Source: Poa pratensis
Taxonomy: Eukaryota; Streptophyta; Magnoliopsida; Poales; Poaceae
Direction: 5' to 3'
Assembly: GCA_947311845.1 (NCBI GenBank)
Contig: CAMZMU010000027.1
Span: 31,697,723-31,761,722, forward strand
DNA: 64,000 bases
This document shows, in pieces, positions 1 through 11,394 of this stretch (position 1 is the first letter of the stretch; the number at the start of each line of letters is the position of its first letter). The notes beneath the pieces are model-generated. The model made no database searches and was not told where the DNA came from. It saw only the letters and a program-made list of their open reading frames with translations. The position numbers were made by a program, and so were the translations under genes.

Positions 1-537
1 CGCCAGGCAGGAGGCCCGGTCAGGCTAGCTAACCATCAGCATGGTCCGGGTTATGTCGCTAGGCCAGTAGGTTTGACGGTAACCCGGTTCAGGAAAGAAA
101 GGTTCTAGAAGACCAGAGGCGGTTCGGGACTTGGAGGACACGAAGGCCAGAAGAACTAGAGTAGGACTCTAAGTCTGGGTAGAACCCGGATTTACCTTGT
201 AAAGCGCCAGGAGATCTGGTCATCTATATAAGCCGGTCCCTGAGCCCTAGTTAGACAGAACCTTTACGATCCAAGCTTCGGCGAGAGAACCGTAGAGAAA
301 CATACGCTACCTTGTAACCTAGATAGAGATCTGGCTCTGTTGTCGTAGCCGGGTCATCGAGATCGAGATCAATAATAAGATAGCAGGAAGTAGGTCTTTA
401 TCTCCAATGGAGAGGCCGAACCTGGTTAAACCTTTTGTCCCTGCAATGCTAAACAATCTCCCAGATACCAGAGTCGCCTTGCCCATCAACTCAAGCTACC
501 CCAAAGTAGCATCTGCCGTGTTATCTACCCCACGACA
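1..537 (+). mobile_element. Truncated plus-strand LTR (Gypsy-like)
   Basis: This is the right part of an LTR read on the plus strand. A TATA-like box (CTATATAAG, about 224-232) is followed by a transcribed-region-like stretch. Then comes the GCAGGAAGTAGGTCTTTA motif (about 387-404), which recurs in opposite orientation in the LTRs at 9.8 kb and 11.5 kb. The segment ends in CCACGACA at 537, a normal CA-type LTR end. The orientation is opposite to the Gypsy element that starts next to it, so it is not that element's 3' LTR. The left end lies outside the window. Confidence 0.55.
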
Positions 538-552
538 GCAGTAATACGTTAT

Positions 553-1271
553 ATGAAGGCCCGACTCACGAAACTGGAGCAAGAGCTGGGGAGTGCCCGA
601 AGTGAGCTGGATAGGATGAGGGCGAGGCCTGCCCTACCCACTCTATGGGAGGAGTATGTGCTTGGCGAAATGGAGATCGTGAACAGACAGCTCGAGTGTA
701 AGCATGACTGCCTTGATTTTTTTGGAGAGTTCATAGTCTGTCCATTTTTGTTGATCCAACATGTGTTGTTGTAGGTTTTGTTCCAGATTTCCAGGCGGAG
801 CAGGCTCGTGTAGAGGAGCAGTTGAACCATGCGACTGACGAACCCACGACTGGCCGTCAGCACTTTCGCTTGGATAAGCACCGAGCACGCATACTCGTGA
901 CTCTGTAGGATTGGGTGTGGCGGAGCACTATGCTGCTTGAGTTATGCAGGTCGGCCTTCAGTCGAATCAACTAGACGCTTTTCCCGACTGGTCCGCAACC
1001 TCAAGGAATCCACGGTTTGCTCGGGCTTTTCCGGAGTGCAGGTCCCATTCGAGATTTTATCGCCCAGAAGCTTGTGGATGGGGCTAACGCAACGATGGCA
1101 TACATCCGAAGTCAGCATTCGAATTTGCAGCTACGTCCACCCGTGCCTGGATCGTCCTTGTCCCAATCGCATCTGGATGATACAGTCGAACATGCGAGGG
1201 TGTTGGTTGAGTGTTATAACGCTCAACTTATGGGCCCCGTTCTCCCAGTCAAGGATGAACCAGAAGATTAG
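553..1271 (+). pseudogene. Antisense, intron-containing ORF of the Gypsy element
   Basis: The plus strand here is antisense to the retroelement. It encodes a charged coiled-coil-like segment (about 553-699, rich in E, R, L and K) and a second segment (about 1017-1271) ending in VKDEPED and a stop. A donor (GTAAGC at about 699) and an acceptor (TTGTTGTAG ending about 774) bound an intron-like gap that contains a stop codon in the reading frame. Known: Tat-lineage Gypsy elements of grasses often carry an extra antisense ORF between integrase and the 3' LTR, annotated in grasses as a putative gypsy-type transposon protein. Inference: this is its decayed C-terminal part. The N-terminus is missing at the 545 break and the frame changes between the two segments. 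Function is unknown. Confidence 0.5.
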
Positions 1272-1816
1272 GGTATTTATGTATAGGGAACAGCCCCGAG
1301 TGTAAATTTTGCCACTTGTACTTGGTACATATTTGCTCACTTGTATTTATGCAGCCCCCGAGTTTATCGAGTGGGGTTTATGAAAAACACTTTACATAGA
1401 TCATGAATTATACAGCCCCTGAGTGCTCGAGTGAGTCTGTGAATTTCTGCGATGTTTGAAGCTTCCACTCATGTTATTGAGCAGCTTTTTGCTTTACGTA
1501 TGATTTGTTACGACCCAGCCACCAAGTATTCGAGTGCATCTAGGGTATTATGTTTGAAGGAGCGATAGCTCACGTTTTGAAGTAGCGCAGCCCCCGAGTG
1601 CTCGGGTGAGGCTAAGGTTGCGCGAGTAGTTTGTGCGAGTAATAAACATGGAGAAATATGAGGAATCATTGACTATATTCCATTTTGAATGTTAAGCTGC
1701 AGGCCGCCTCATTAAAAACCTTCCAGCCCCCTTAGGTACCCTGGTAAGGAAAAGAGCGCGTCTGAAACCTGCAGCCATCCGACATATGTGCCTATTACAT
1801 TATGCGACTGAGCAAT

Positions 1817-2898
1817 CTAAGCATAGAAACGGCGCAGCTGCGCAACGTTCCAAGGATTGTGCGAGAGTTCGCCGGTCTTCGCGTGCTTCAGTCTGTATGC
1901 TCCACCACCAATGACCTCGGTGATGATGAAGGGTCCTTCCCATGGAGAAGCAAGTTTATGCACCTTCTTTTGCTTCAGTCGAAGTACCAAGTCGCCAACC
2001 TCGAAGGATCTGGTACGCAGTCGACGGCTGTGATAGTTGCGGAGGTCTTGCTGGTAGACAGCTGTGCGTGCTTCTTCGAGCAAGTCGACTGCATCTTCGA
2101 GTGCTTCATCTGCATCTCTTCGTTGTATGCTTCGACTCTTGGTGCATTGAACCTTACGTCTGATGGCAGGATTGCCTCTGCTCCGTAGACCATGAAGAAT
2201 GGGGTAAATTGTGTTGAGGCATTGGGTGTTGTGCGTAGGCTCCATAGCACAGACGGGAGCTCCTCGACCCAAGCACCCGCGGCCCTTTTGAGTGGCACCA
2301 GGAGGCGTTTCTTGATTCCGCTCGTCACAAGTCCATTGGCCTTTTCGACTTGGCCATTAGATTGCGGGTGTGCCACAGATGCATAATTGAGCGTGATATC
2401 TTGCTCTTTGCAGAAGGATCGGAATTCCTCAGCCGTGAAGTTTGTACCGTTATCAGTGATGATGCTACTTGGCACACCAAAGCGGTATATGATGGATTTT
2501 ATGAAATTGACTGCTGTAGTGGCAGTCGAACTTGTGATAGGGACTGCTTCAATCCACTTGGTGAACTTGTCGACCGCCACCAGAAGGTGAGTATGCCCTC
2601 CATGGGAGGATTTTTTGAGTGGCCCAACCATATCGAGCCCCCACTGGGCGAAGGGCCAGGCCAATGGTATTGTCTTCAACGCCGATGCGGGTGCGTGCGG
2701 CTTTGTGGCGAATTTTTGACAGCCGATGCACCTTTTGACTATGTCCTCCGCGTCTTTGAGTGCTGTGGGCCAGTAGAAGCCTGCGCGAAAGGCTTTGGCT
2801 ACGAGTGATCGACTGCTGGCGTGATGCCCGCAGGTACCTGCATGAATATCACGAAGGATGGCTTGGCCATCTTCAAATGCTATGCAACGTTGGAACAT
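1817..2898 (-). pseudogene. Gypsy integrase (decayed)
   Basis: The 2898-1975 frame opens with an HHCC zinc-binding region (H..H, then CIGCQKF). The DDE core follows: D in WGLDMVGPL, D in IITDNGTNF, and E in QSNGQVEKANG. A second overlapping frame (2272-1817) carries the C-terminal chromatin-binding region (SPWEGPFIITEVIGGGAYRL), so a frameshift separates core and tail. Integrase joins the cDNA copy to host DNA. All three catalytic residues remain, but the split frame makes it inactive. Confidence 0.85.
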
Positions 2899-4084
2899 AC
2901 CTGATATGCTGCGTTTGTAAGTTCACCGTTGATGACAGTGTATGCTTTAGATCGTCGAGTGACGCGTCTTGACTCTGTTATGTCTTCGGGTACCTCGCCG
3001 CGGAGTATGTATGCGAGGAAAGGTTGAGTCCAAGTTGGCTCGATGAGGAGTACCTCGACTGGCGGGTCCTCTGTGCTAGGTGTTTGCTCTTGGCTGGTGC
3101 GGCTGATGTAGGAGATGCTCGCTTTTTTTGATGGATCTGTGCTCGATGCGCTCGAAGAAGACACCAGGTGGAACTGGTGCTTTGGTCGCCCAATGTTGGC
3201 TAACTTATCTGCTTCTTCATTGCTCTCACGCCCTATGTGCCGCAACTCGCAGCCTTCGAAGCTGCCCTCCATGATGTTGTACAGGTCACGGTAGGCGATC
3301 ATGTTATCTGCGATTGCATCGCAGGCCTTCATTGTTTGCTGCACCACAGATTCGAGTCACCGTAGATCATCAGTCGAGTGCACCCGAGGGCTTTGGCCAT
3401 CCTCATGCCATGGATCAGGGCCTCGTATTCTGCTTCGTTATTGGATGGGAACTCGAATCCCATTGTAGGATATAGCGGAGCTTGTCGCCTTTTGGTGATA
3501 TGAGGATGACACCTGCGCCTGCGCCTTCGTTCTTTGAGCCGTCAAAGTACATAGTCCATGAGTTGGACACATCTGGTGCTCCTGGAGCTGAGCTTCAATC
3601 CACTCGGTGTGGAAGTCAGGTAAACTTGTGCTTTGATGGCCTTCGGGTAATCATACTTGATGTCTCGGTGCTAGCTCGATGAGCCATTTTGCTACTCGCC
3701 CAGTTGCGTTGGGGTTTGTGAGGATGTCCCCGATCCCTGAGGTGCTGATTACAGTGATCGGGTGCTCGGAGAAGTAATGCGTCAGCTTCCTTGAGGACAT
3801 GAACACGGCGTAGGCCAGCTTTGATAGTGCGGGTACCGCTGCTTTGATGTGGAGAGCACTTCACTCAAGTAATAGACTGGACGTTGTATGCTTTGGGCGT
3901 GTCCCTCCTCCCTTCGTTCGACTACCAGTACGGTGCTCACCACCCTGTTAGTTGCAGAGACATATAGGTACAGTGGCTCGCGTTCCCTTGGTGCGACGAG
4001 GATTGGAGGGCTTGTGAGGACTCGCTTGAGGTCCGTGAAGGCTGCTTCGGCTTCTGCGTCCACTCGAATTTCTGCTTTCTTCAT
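2880..4084 (-). pseudogene. Gypsy RNase H region (decayed)
   Basis: The frame 4084-3782 has the RT-linked RNase H start (AEAAFTDLKRVLTSPPILV, then YLYVSATNRVVSTVLVVER and VYYLSEVL). Another frame (3347-2880) has the second RNase H-like C-terminus (LRHIGRESNEEADKLANIG). The part between is broken in several frames. RNase H would degrade the RNA strand of the RNA:DNA hybrid during replication. The usual first aspartate of TDAS is replaced (the frame reads YVSATN), which fits loss of constraint. Confidence 0.75.
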
Positions 4085-4933
4085 CAGTCGATAGAACGGG
4101 AGTGCTTTTTCGCCAGCTTGCTGATGAATCGACTGAGTGCTGCTACTCGACCCGCCAACTTTTGCACGTCATGGAGCTTTGAAGGCCTTTGCATCGTCAA
4201 GATGGCCTGTATTTTCTCCGGGTCTGCCTCGATTCCTCGAGCTGAGACTAGATACCCGAGGAGTTGCCCGGCTGGCACGCCGAACGTGCACTTCTTCGGG
4301 TTGAGCTTGATGTGGAAGCGTTTGAGGTTTGCGAACGTCTCTCGCAAGTCATCGAGTAGTGTGTTTTCCTCCTTGTGGTGATGACGATGTCATCTACATA
4401 GACCTGGACGTTTCGCCCAATTTGCTTCTTGAGGCAATCTTGCATCATGCGCTGGTAGGTTGCGCCTGCGTTCTTGAGCCCGAAAGGCATTGTGTGTAGC
4501 AGTAGACCCCGAGTGGGGTTATGAACGCCGTTTTCTCTTCATCCTCTTCCTTCATCCTTATCTGGTGGTAACCCGAGTAAGCATCCAGGAAGGACAAGCG
4601 AGCGCACCCGGCGGTGGAGTCGACGATCTGGTCGATTCGAGGTAGTGGAAAGTGATCCTTTGGACAGCACTTATTGAGTGCTGTAAATCTACGCACATCC
4701 GAAGGATATCTGTGTGCTTCTTCTCTACGAGTACGGGGTTGGCCACCCATTGTGATTTCTTGATCTCTGATGAATCCTGCTGCGAGTAGCCTGTCGACTT
4801 CGGCTTCGACTGCAGTTCTTTTTGGGCCGGATATGCGGCGCATTGTTTGCTTGACTGGTTTAGCATCTGGAAATAATGGAGAGAGTGCTCGGCGAATTCC
4901 CTGGGAATACCTGGCATGTCGGCTGGACACCAT
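4084..4933 (-). pseudogene. Gypsy reverse transcriptase (decayed)
   Basis: Fingers and palm occur in the 4933-4445 frame (FPLPRIDQIVDSTAG, SFLDAYSGYHQI). The catalytic palm is in the 4490-4248 frame (MPFGLKNAGATYQRMM, then VYVDDI with the YVDD box). The thumb is in the 4347-4084 frame (LNPKKCTFGVPAGQLLGYLVS). Three frames are needed for one domain, so at least two frameshifts are present. It would copy the element RNA into DNA. Confidence 0.85.
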
Positions 4934-5131
4934 GCAAATATATCCCAGTTCTCACGGAGGAATTCGACGAGCGCGCTTTCCTATGCGATAGGCAGACTCG
5001 ACGAGACATTGACTGTCTTGGTCGGGTCAGTCGGGTGCACCTGATGCGATCTTGTGTCATTGGTGGCATTGAATGCTCTGTCGACTGCCACCTTTTGTGT
5101 TCTGGCATAAGTGTTCGATCGTTGGAGACCG

Positions 5132-5617
5132 CTAGATCAGCGAGTGTTGCTTCCATGCCAAACATCTCAGAGATTTTGCTGAATTCTCGGTCACAAGAGT
5201 CAGACTTTTGGAAGTTCCCTTGACTGTGATTACTCCTTTTGGTCCAGGCATCTTCAGCTGGAGGTATGCGTAGTGTGGCACCGCCATGAATCGAGCGAAC
5301 GTCGGGCGTCCAAGTATAGCATGGTATTGTGACTTCCAGTCGACAACTTCGAACTCAATCGATTCTGTCCTGAAGTGGTTCTTGTCCCCGAACGTTACGT
5401 CGAGTTGTATGGTGCCTTCTGGGCTTATTGCTTTGCCTGGGACGATACCGTGAAAGGTATTTGAAGACTTGGCAGGTTTTCGACTGACCTGTTCATTTTG
5501 CGGAGCGTATCTGCGAAGATGATGTTTATGCCGCTGCCACCATCCATGAAACCTTGGACATGGCGTAGCCTCCAATTTGTGCGTCGAGTACCAGAGCAGA
5601 GTGCCCTGGACGAACAA
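5132..5617 (-). pseudogene. Gypsy aspartic protease region (decayed)
   Basis: The expected aspartic protease segment lies between gag and RT. The upstream frame ends HSALVLDAQIGGYAMSKV. The active-site stretch (MDGGSGINI-like) is read in another frame around 5500-5545. The following frame keeps the downstream protease fold (IEFEVVDWKSQYHAILGRPTFARFMA). The protease would cleave Gag-Pol. It is broken by a frameshift next to the active site. Confidence 0.7.
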
Positions 5618-7810
5618 CCGATGGAGGGTGGTCCTCTCTGCTGAAGCTTATTGCGGTTTCAGAACCCTTCAAGAATTCAGTTACAGCAGGAGGTGACATG
5701 ACCGCCATGTTTACTTGTCGAGTGCGAAGTTTTTGCTCCCTGTTGGAAGGGCGACCTTTCTGTATCATGTACATCTGCCCTTGGGGCGGAGGGTACTGTG
5801 GTTCGTCCACCCGAGGTATGTGCTGTATGGCACCCGCGAGATTTCCGCCTGCGGCAGGCTGTGGTGGTGGAGGTGGTGCCATCAGAACAGGCACATTGTT
5901 TGGCTGAGGCACGGGTGCAGGTGCTTGTGTGGCTGCTGCCTTTCTGAGATTTACGTAATCAGTCGCCATTTGGTCGAACTCCCTGCAGTTTCTCATCGAG
6001 TGATTGGAGCGCAGTTTTCCGTCGTCCCCCTTGTACAGGTGGAATCTGCAATCAGCATCCATCTTTTCTTCGAATGATCGCTCGATTGTGCCCGTGACTT
6101 GCGCCAGTCCTTCCTCTTGTAGCTATCACTGCGTTGGCCGCGGTCTCGACTGTCCCGACGATCATCTCGACTGTCTCGCCGATCTTCCGACCGTCGTCGC
6201 TTCTGTCCTGGTCATTGCGGGGTGTGGAGAACCCAGCCGCCATGAATTCGGGTCTGTCATCGTCGTAGTGACGTTTTGAACGTTTGCGCCTTCGGTCGTC
6301 TCTGTACGAGTCTCTGCGGCTTCGACTGCCGCTTTCATGATTGTCACGGGGTGAGGACCCGCGTGTGGTGCGCGCCATGTCTCTCCGTCTGCCCACTCAG
6401 TCGCGGTCATCAAGAGGTTAGCCACAGAGGTTGGCTTTTTGCGACCAAGTGCTTCTTTGAGGTCCCGCCTGGCGAGTCCCATTATGAAAGCATCCATGGC
6501 CATATCTTCTGAAATTACTCCGACTGAGTTGCGTATCTCAGTCCATCGTCTGATGTATGACCTCAACGTTTCGTCTGAACGTTGAACGCAGGCTCGCAGC
6601 TCCTCGAACGTTTTTGGGCGCTCACATAGAGGCTCGAAGTTTTTGATGAAGTCATGCGGAAGTGATCCCACGAGTCGTATGTGATGGAGGTAGCTTGAGC
6701 CAGTCGCGGGCTGTGCCTTCGAGCATGAGTCGTATGTATTGCATGGCTGTGGTGTTTGTGCCTCGCTGGCACGCGACAGCCAGCCTGTAGTCTTCCAGCC
6801 ACCCAAAGGTTCCTGTCGACCCGTGTACTTGGGCTGTTCAGATGTGAGTTTGAACCCTTTGGGCATCCGTGTCTCGCGGACGCGTCGAGTGAAGCACAGA
6901 GCTCCATGTGGCTCAGGTCTCGATCAGAGTATGAGTCGCTACTGTAAGATCTGCGTGATCTGCTCCTGGACCTGCGTACGCGAGCCGCTTCTTTCCTTCG
7001 AGTGGTGGCGGTGACCACTGTGATTATGCTCTTCCCGACGCGTCGACTAGGGCACGGTCTCGACTCCCACCTGGAGTTCTTGGAATTTGGCGTATGGCCT
7101 TCGCCGCTAAGGCGAGTGATTTGATCTGCTGGCGATGCAGTTTTGCATTGGGGTCATCAGCTGGAGGTTGATTGCCTCTAGGTACTGCAGCGGTGAAGAG
7201 GGCACCCGCAGCTGTTTTGGGTACTGGCACTCCTCTTCGTCGTATGTCATGAAAGAGTTGCCTAAGTTGCGGGTGAGCGCCGCCCTTTCGTCTGGCGAGA
7301 GGTGTGACAACCTTGATCTGGGTCTTGTGTCTGCTCGCCCGGTGGAGCTCAGGGAGAGCTGTCTTCTTCGCGCACTCGACAAGCTAGCTTGCTTTTTGCG
7401 TTCTTCGAGTGTTGCTCTGACCTGCCGCAGTCGAAGTGATTCCTGCCAGTTGAAGTACTGGAAGGTCAACATCTCCTCTTGTGTTGCGTCTGCTGGCATC
7501 ATTGTGCACTCCTTGATGACTTTATCTGCTTTTGCTGCCATCTCAGCAGTGATTGTGAGAGTTGTGACTCCGTCCGGCATAGTAACTGTGCACGGGAATT
7601 CTGTAGGCCTGCGGCTGGCCGCAGCATCTGATGATTCTGCGGCGATGGCGACGTAACCTGCTGGGGTATCACCCGAGGGTATGTATGTGTGTCTTCGAGT
7701 CCCGTCATGGACTCGACATCGTCATCAAGGCTCATGTCGGAGTCGATATGCCCGTCGAGTGGTCCGTCTGGACGGATCTCGCTGTTGATGCCTTCATCGC
7801 CTATGCTCAT
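5526..7810 (-). pseudogene. Gypsy gag (decayed)
   Basis: The Gag core is in the 6866-6162 frame, with the capsid-type segment SGSLPHDFIKNF-like, LRSYIRRWTEIRNSV and DAFIMGLARRDLKEALGRKK. Upstream frames (7810-7499, 7580-7107) hold an acidic N-terminus and a helical stretch (QESLRLRQVRATLEERKK). Downstream, a nucleocapsid-like segment (CRFHLYKGDDGKLRSNHS) and a proline-rich linker lead to protease. Gag would form the virus-like particle. At least three frame changes separate these parts. Confidence 0.75.
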
Positions 7811-8499
7811 CTCGGCGTCGACGAAGTTGTTATGAATCTCAGAGTCGAGGTTGTTGTTGTGGTGCAGATCTCGGAGTCGACGTGGTTGTCGATATGAGTT
7901 TCGAGTTCGTCGAAGTCGCTGAAGGAGATCCCGCAGTCGAAACTATCCTCGAGTGAGAGATCGAGCTCGGGATTGTTTGTGCGGTATGCTGATTCGGCCT
8001 CCTCGCCCTGAAGTTCTTCGATGAGCTCGTGCATCTCTCGTGTGGACATGGTTGTTGCGGACGAGCAAGCTTGGAGGATCGACGATGGTATGGACGCGGT
8101 TGAGGGATCCGCAGTCGAAGGAACCGCAACCGATGGAGCCTCGGGTGCGGAAGTCGCGAGTTGGTGGATCCGTCAAGTCCTGCACACCAAGCTTGTTGAC
8201 GAAAAAATTGAACGAACCAACGGTTAAACCCAAACCTGACTCAGATCGGAGAAGGCCTCCTGGAATCCTAGCGAGTGTGGCTCGAGACGGCGACGGCGGT
8301 CGCGGGTGGGGTTGCGGCGTCGGCCCTGGCGGCGGGGGGCGCCGCTGGTGCTGCTGGTCGCTCTCCTTGGTCGCGCGGGCGGCGAGGGGGCGGTGGAAGA
8401 GGCTTGCGGTGGAGTCGCCCCATTGACTCCCTGATTCAGATCTGAAGTCGGCGGTCTCGTCCAACACGGATTCCTGGGCGGGTTGGGGTCTCTGCCGGG

Positions 8500-9440
8500 A
8501 GAAATCCTTGGCCGTGGGGCGGCCACGTCGTCGGCGACGTCTTCGACGCCGCGCTTCTCCTTGGAGGCGACGATGAGGTTCTGCTCCCTACCTGCCCTCC
8601 TTCTCCTGTGCTCGGGTGAAAACCCTAGGTCTTTGACCGGGCGGCGGCGGCGCTCTAGCGTCGCGTTCTCCTTGGAGGCGCCGTCTTGGGCTGCGGGAAG
8701 GTGTGGCTTTGTGTGTGATGGTGACCTGCCTGTGGCGGCGTTTCTTGTGGTGCAGTGTTGTCTGGCCGATGCTCCCATGTTGGTTGTGCTAACCTTTTGC
8801 AGGTGGTCTGCTCGCCGATGGGTCGGCGCCCTCGAGCCTGGGCGAGAGGGGAAAGGGTTCCCCTCTGTGGCGACAACTTCCTGGCGAATGCGTGGAGCCA
8901 GCGTGAACCTTGGTTGAGCTCTGCGATGGCGGTGCTGGCCTCCCTTTGGCCGTGTCTTCTTTCTGCGTGTCCTTGCCCTACAGCTTGCGTCTTGCTGCGT
9001 GGTCGTGCCGGCGGCGGTGTCTATGGGTTGCCCGCTCGCGTGCGGTGGTGTTCATGCTGGGTCCTCCTGCTGCTTCTCGAAGTTCTGCGTTCTTGCTCTC
9101 TAGTGAGCCGCTCCACCTTCTGACGGTCCGGCGCCCTACGAGCCAGGGCGAGAAGACAGGGGTCTTCTCTGAAGGTGGAGGCGAATGGCATGACGGCGAT
9201 GACAAGCAAGGGATGACGAAGACGATCTCCCCGTGGCGTGTCTGGCCTCTCGGCGTCCCTCTCCGGTTTGCTGCCTTTTGTAGACGGGCGGTGGTCTCGA
9301 ATTTCAAGTTGTGCTACCTTATGTGTCTTGTGTTTGCTTGTTTTTCGTTTCCTATAAAGCTGTTCTTTCAGCATCGTGTAATTGTCGTTGTAAGAGCTTT
9401 GTTAATTCAAAGCTGGGCTTATGCCTTTTATCTAAAAAAA
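8500..9440 (+). mobile_element. Possible non-LTR retroposon in the Gypsy leader
   Basis: The leader between primer site and gag is unusually long and GC-rich. On the plus strand it contains AAAACCCTAGGTCTTTGACC (about 8619-8638) and a CTTGGAGGCGCCGTCTTGG block (about 8671-8689). It ends in GTTAATTCAAAGCTGGGC followed by a short A-run (9434-9440). This pattern resembles 5' and 3' ends of grass LINE-derived retroposons. I could not find a convincing target duplication, and the left boundary is uncertain. It may instead be native leader. Confidence 0.35.
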
Positions 9441-9640
9441 TCCATCAGAGGATCCGATGCACTTTTTGCGGGTGAAGTTGGCGTGTTGTCGTTTGTCGAG
9501 TGAGCCGGCGAGTTGCCGTGTGCCGCCTGAGTCGGCGAGTTCTGATTTGTTGATGCAGCCAGCGAGTTGCCGTTTGTAGATCCGATCGGTGAGTCGCCGT
9601 TTTCCGATGGAACCGAAGAAACAGTGAGTCCAGCACTATT
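9428..9640 (-). repeat. Short degenerate tandem repeats in Gypsy leader
   Basis: On the plus strand a roughly 30-35-bp unit built around GGCGAGTTGCCG recurs about five times (9485-9610). On the minus strand it reads as repeated N-G-N-S-like peptide units. It lies directly after the primer-binding site and is probably part of a short leader ORF or a slippage product. Confidence 0.5.
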
Positions 9641-9642
9641 CA

Positions 9643-9660
9643 TTCCCACAGACGGCGCCA
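9643..9660 (-). other. Primer-binding site of Gypsy element
   Basis: TGGCGCCGTCTGTGGGAA reads on the minus strand two bases after the LTR terminus ...CATCA. This is the TGGCGCC-type primer site usual for many grass Gypsy elements. It fixes the LTR boundary and the element's orientation. Confidence 0.8.
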
Positions 9661-9662
9661 AT

Positions 9663-10153
9663 TGATGAGTGGTACACTCATCAAATCCCATGGTTGAGGA
9701 CCTAGGGTTGAGATTATGGGGAGAGAATGTGGTAGTACTGGTAGTTTCGTCGGCTGACAAGCAGAGGCAAAGATTTACCCAGGTTCAGGCCCCTCGGGTG
9801 GAGGTAAAGACCCTACTTCCTGCTTGTCTGTATTGATTGTGTGGATTATGCGATTACAGGGAGCTCTGGCGAGGTATCGATCTCGCTAGAGCTTTTGGTT
9901 GTTCGAGTATGGCTTGGTCCTAGATCGGCACCCCTCCCAGCCCTTAAATAGGCTGGGTCTCGGCAGTTTGTAACCGACCTAGTTTACATAAGGAAAGTCT
10001 AAACCGACTATGCCTATGTCTAAACTTGGAGGGTACTCCATCTTGTTGGGCCTCCTGTCTTGGGCTTCGAGTTGTCTCTTCGCTATGGGCCTTTAGTCGT
10101 CACGTGCACCAGGTACCCTCACGGTAGGGTACCCGAGATGTATACCCTTGTCA
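9663..10153 (-). mobile_element. 5' LTR of the Tat-like Gypsy element
   Basis: A 491-bp LTR that on the minus strand starts TGACAAGGG (10153) and ends ...CATCA (9663). It contains a TATA-like CCTATTTAAG box (minus strand, about 9950) and the conserved GCAGGAAGTAGGGTCTTTACC block. The primer site follows at once. No second copy lies in the window. Confidence 0.75.
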
Positions 10154-11392
10154 GTGGTCCTTTGAAATCTTCAGGCAAAGGTTCCGATCTGATCTTCTCA
10201 GTTCAACATGCCGGACCCTTGAGTCGCGAGGACAAAGCTGTGGATGTGCCCGTGGGGTTGTTAACTTCCACGAGCCGCGTCTGCGTCGTTGGCATGATAG
10301 CCTGTGCTTCTGCAGCTTGTTCCTGCTGCCTCTGCGCGGCCCTTGATATATCCTCTGGTGGCCTGCTCTGGACGCTTCTTTCTGCTGCAATCCCGCGGCT
10401 GGCTGGTACGGTGGGCTGCTGTCCCTCGGCTTCTGCCCTGTTGGCCTGTTGTAGGACAGCAGTGCTCAACATCTGTATCGCACGCCGTGCTTCAGTGTTG
10501 ATTGGGTCATCACCTATGGGTACCATTTGTGTCAAGATATTAGCCGCAGCATACATGTTATCGACCGGGCTTTGGTAGTGGCCTTGTGGGGTGTGAAACC
10601 TCCTTGGTTGTTGCGATGGTAGTTGCTGGGCTTCGTGGACAATTGATGGTTCCAAAATTCTTGCGACTGGTTGGACTCCCGCTCCAGCAACTGGAGTGGG
10701 TGGAAGTTCTATCGTTGGTTGAGTCGTGCACGCCTACGCCTGCGAGTCAACTTGTCCTTGAGTCGCGGCGAGCGCGGCTATTCTTCGCCGTTCCTGTTGG
10801 ATTCCTTGGTTCACCTGTTCGAGCCTGTAGCGCTCTGCTTCCATCCTCCGAACCTCGTATAGGAGCTCGGTGCTGGCGGCCTCAATTTCTGTCGCGCGAA
10901 CAACAGCGTTTGCGGCTGACACCGGGATAAGTAGCGGGTTGCCGGGTGGTGCCGATCTTTCGGCTTCTCCTGCAGTTCCCGACATACTTGCACCTCCGGC
11001 CATGTAGACTCCAACTTGTGCCGCCTCTTGTTCTGACACTGGTGCGTAGTCCCAGTAACTTTCTTCAAAAGCAGTATGATGGACCCAAATTCTTGCGAGT
11101 CCATGCTCTCCAGGGACTCTTCTTCATCAACGACGACTTCTTCTGCTGAGTCGCCTTCTTGGGCTGAGCTAACAGATCTGCCGCCAATGAAACCGACGAA
11201 GACATTGATAGATCCAAACGGGATGATGCGACCGGTCTCCAGGTAATCTGCTTCTGCTCCCCAGCTTGGATCGTCAATGAGAGGCATGCCATCGACCATG
11301 ATGATGTGGCCAATGGCGAGATCTTCAGCTCCTTTCATCGATCCTGCGCGGAACGTGACGCTCTTGAACGCAGGCCCCACGGTGGGCGCCAA
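10154..11392 (-). pseudogene. Second Gypsy element, N-terminal gag region
   Basis: On the minus strand, after the primer site (TTGGCGCCCACCGTGGGGC, about 11374-11392), a frame begins with VGPAFKSVTFRAGSMKG, typical of the leader protein of large grass Gypsy elements. It is followed by frames with a helical, Q- and A-rich stretch (10655-10203: MYAAANILTQMVPIGDD...). The remaining gag and pol are absent because the element at 545-10153 interrupts it and the window ends. It is a fragment with frameshifts. Confidence 0.6.
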
Positions 11393-11394
11393 CT

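Larger units (their letters stand above)
545..10153 (-). mobile_element. Decayed Tat-like Ty3/Gypsy retrotransposon, 3' LTR missing
   Basis: Read on the minus strand the order is 5' LTR (9663-10153), primer-binding site, leader, gag, protease, RT, RNase H, integrase, then an ORF in antisense orientation before the point where the 3' LTR is expected. Integrase lies after RT, which defines Gypsy. The TGGCGCC-type primer site and an antisense ORF beyond integrase fit the Tat lineage as described in the plant literature. The left end breaks at about 545 against a plus-strand LTR, so the 3' LTR is lost. Every coding domain carries frameshifts or stops, so the element is dead. It appears inserted in the interior of the Gypsy fragment at 10154-11899. 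Confidence 0.75.

Noticed and set aside
1..537. 3' LTR of the minus-strand Gypsy element
   Set aside because: Its TATA-like box and CA end are in plus orientation and its sequence does not match the LTR at 9663-10153.
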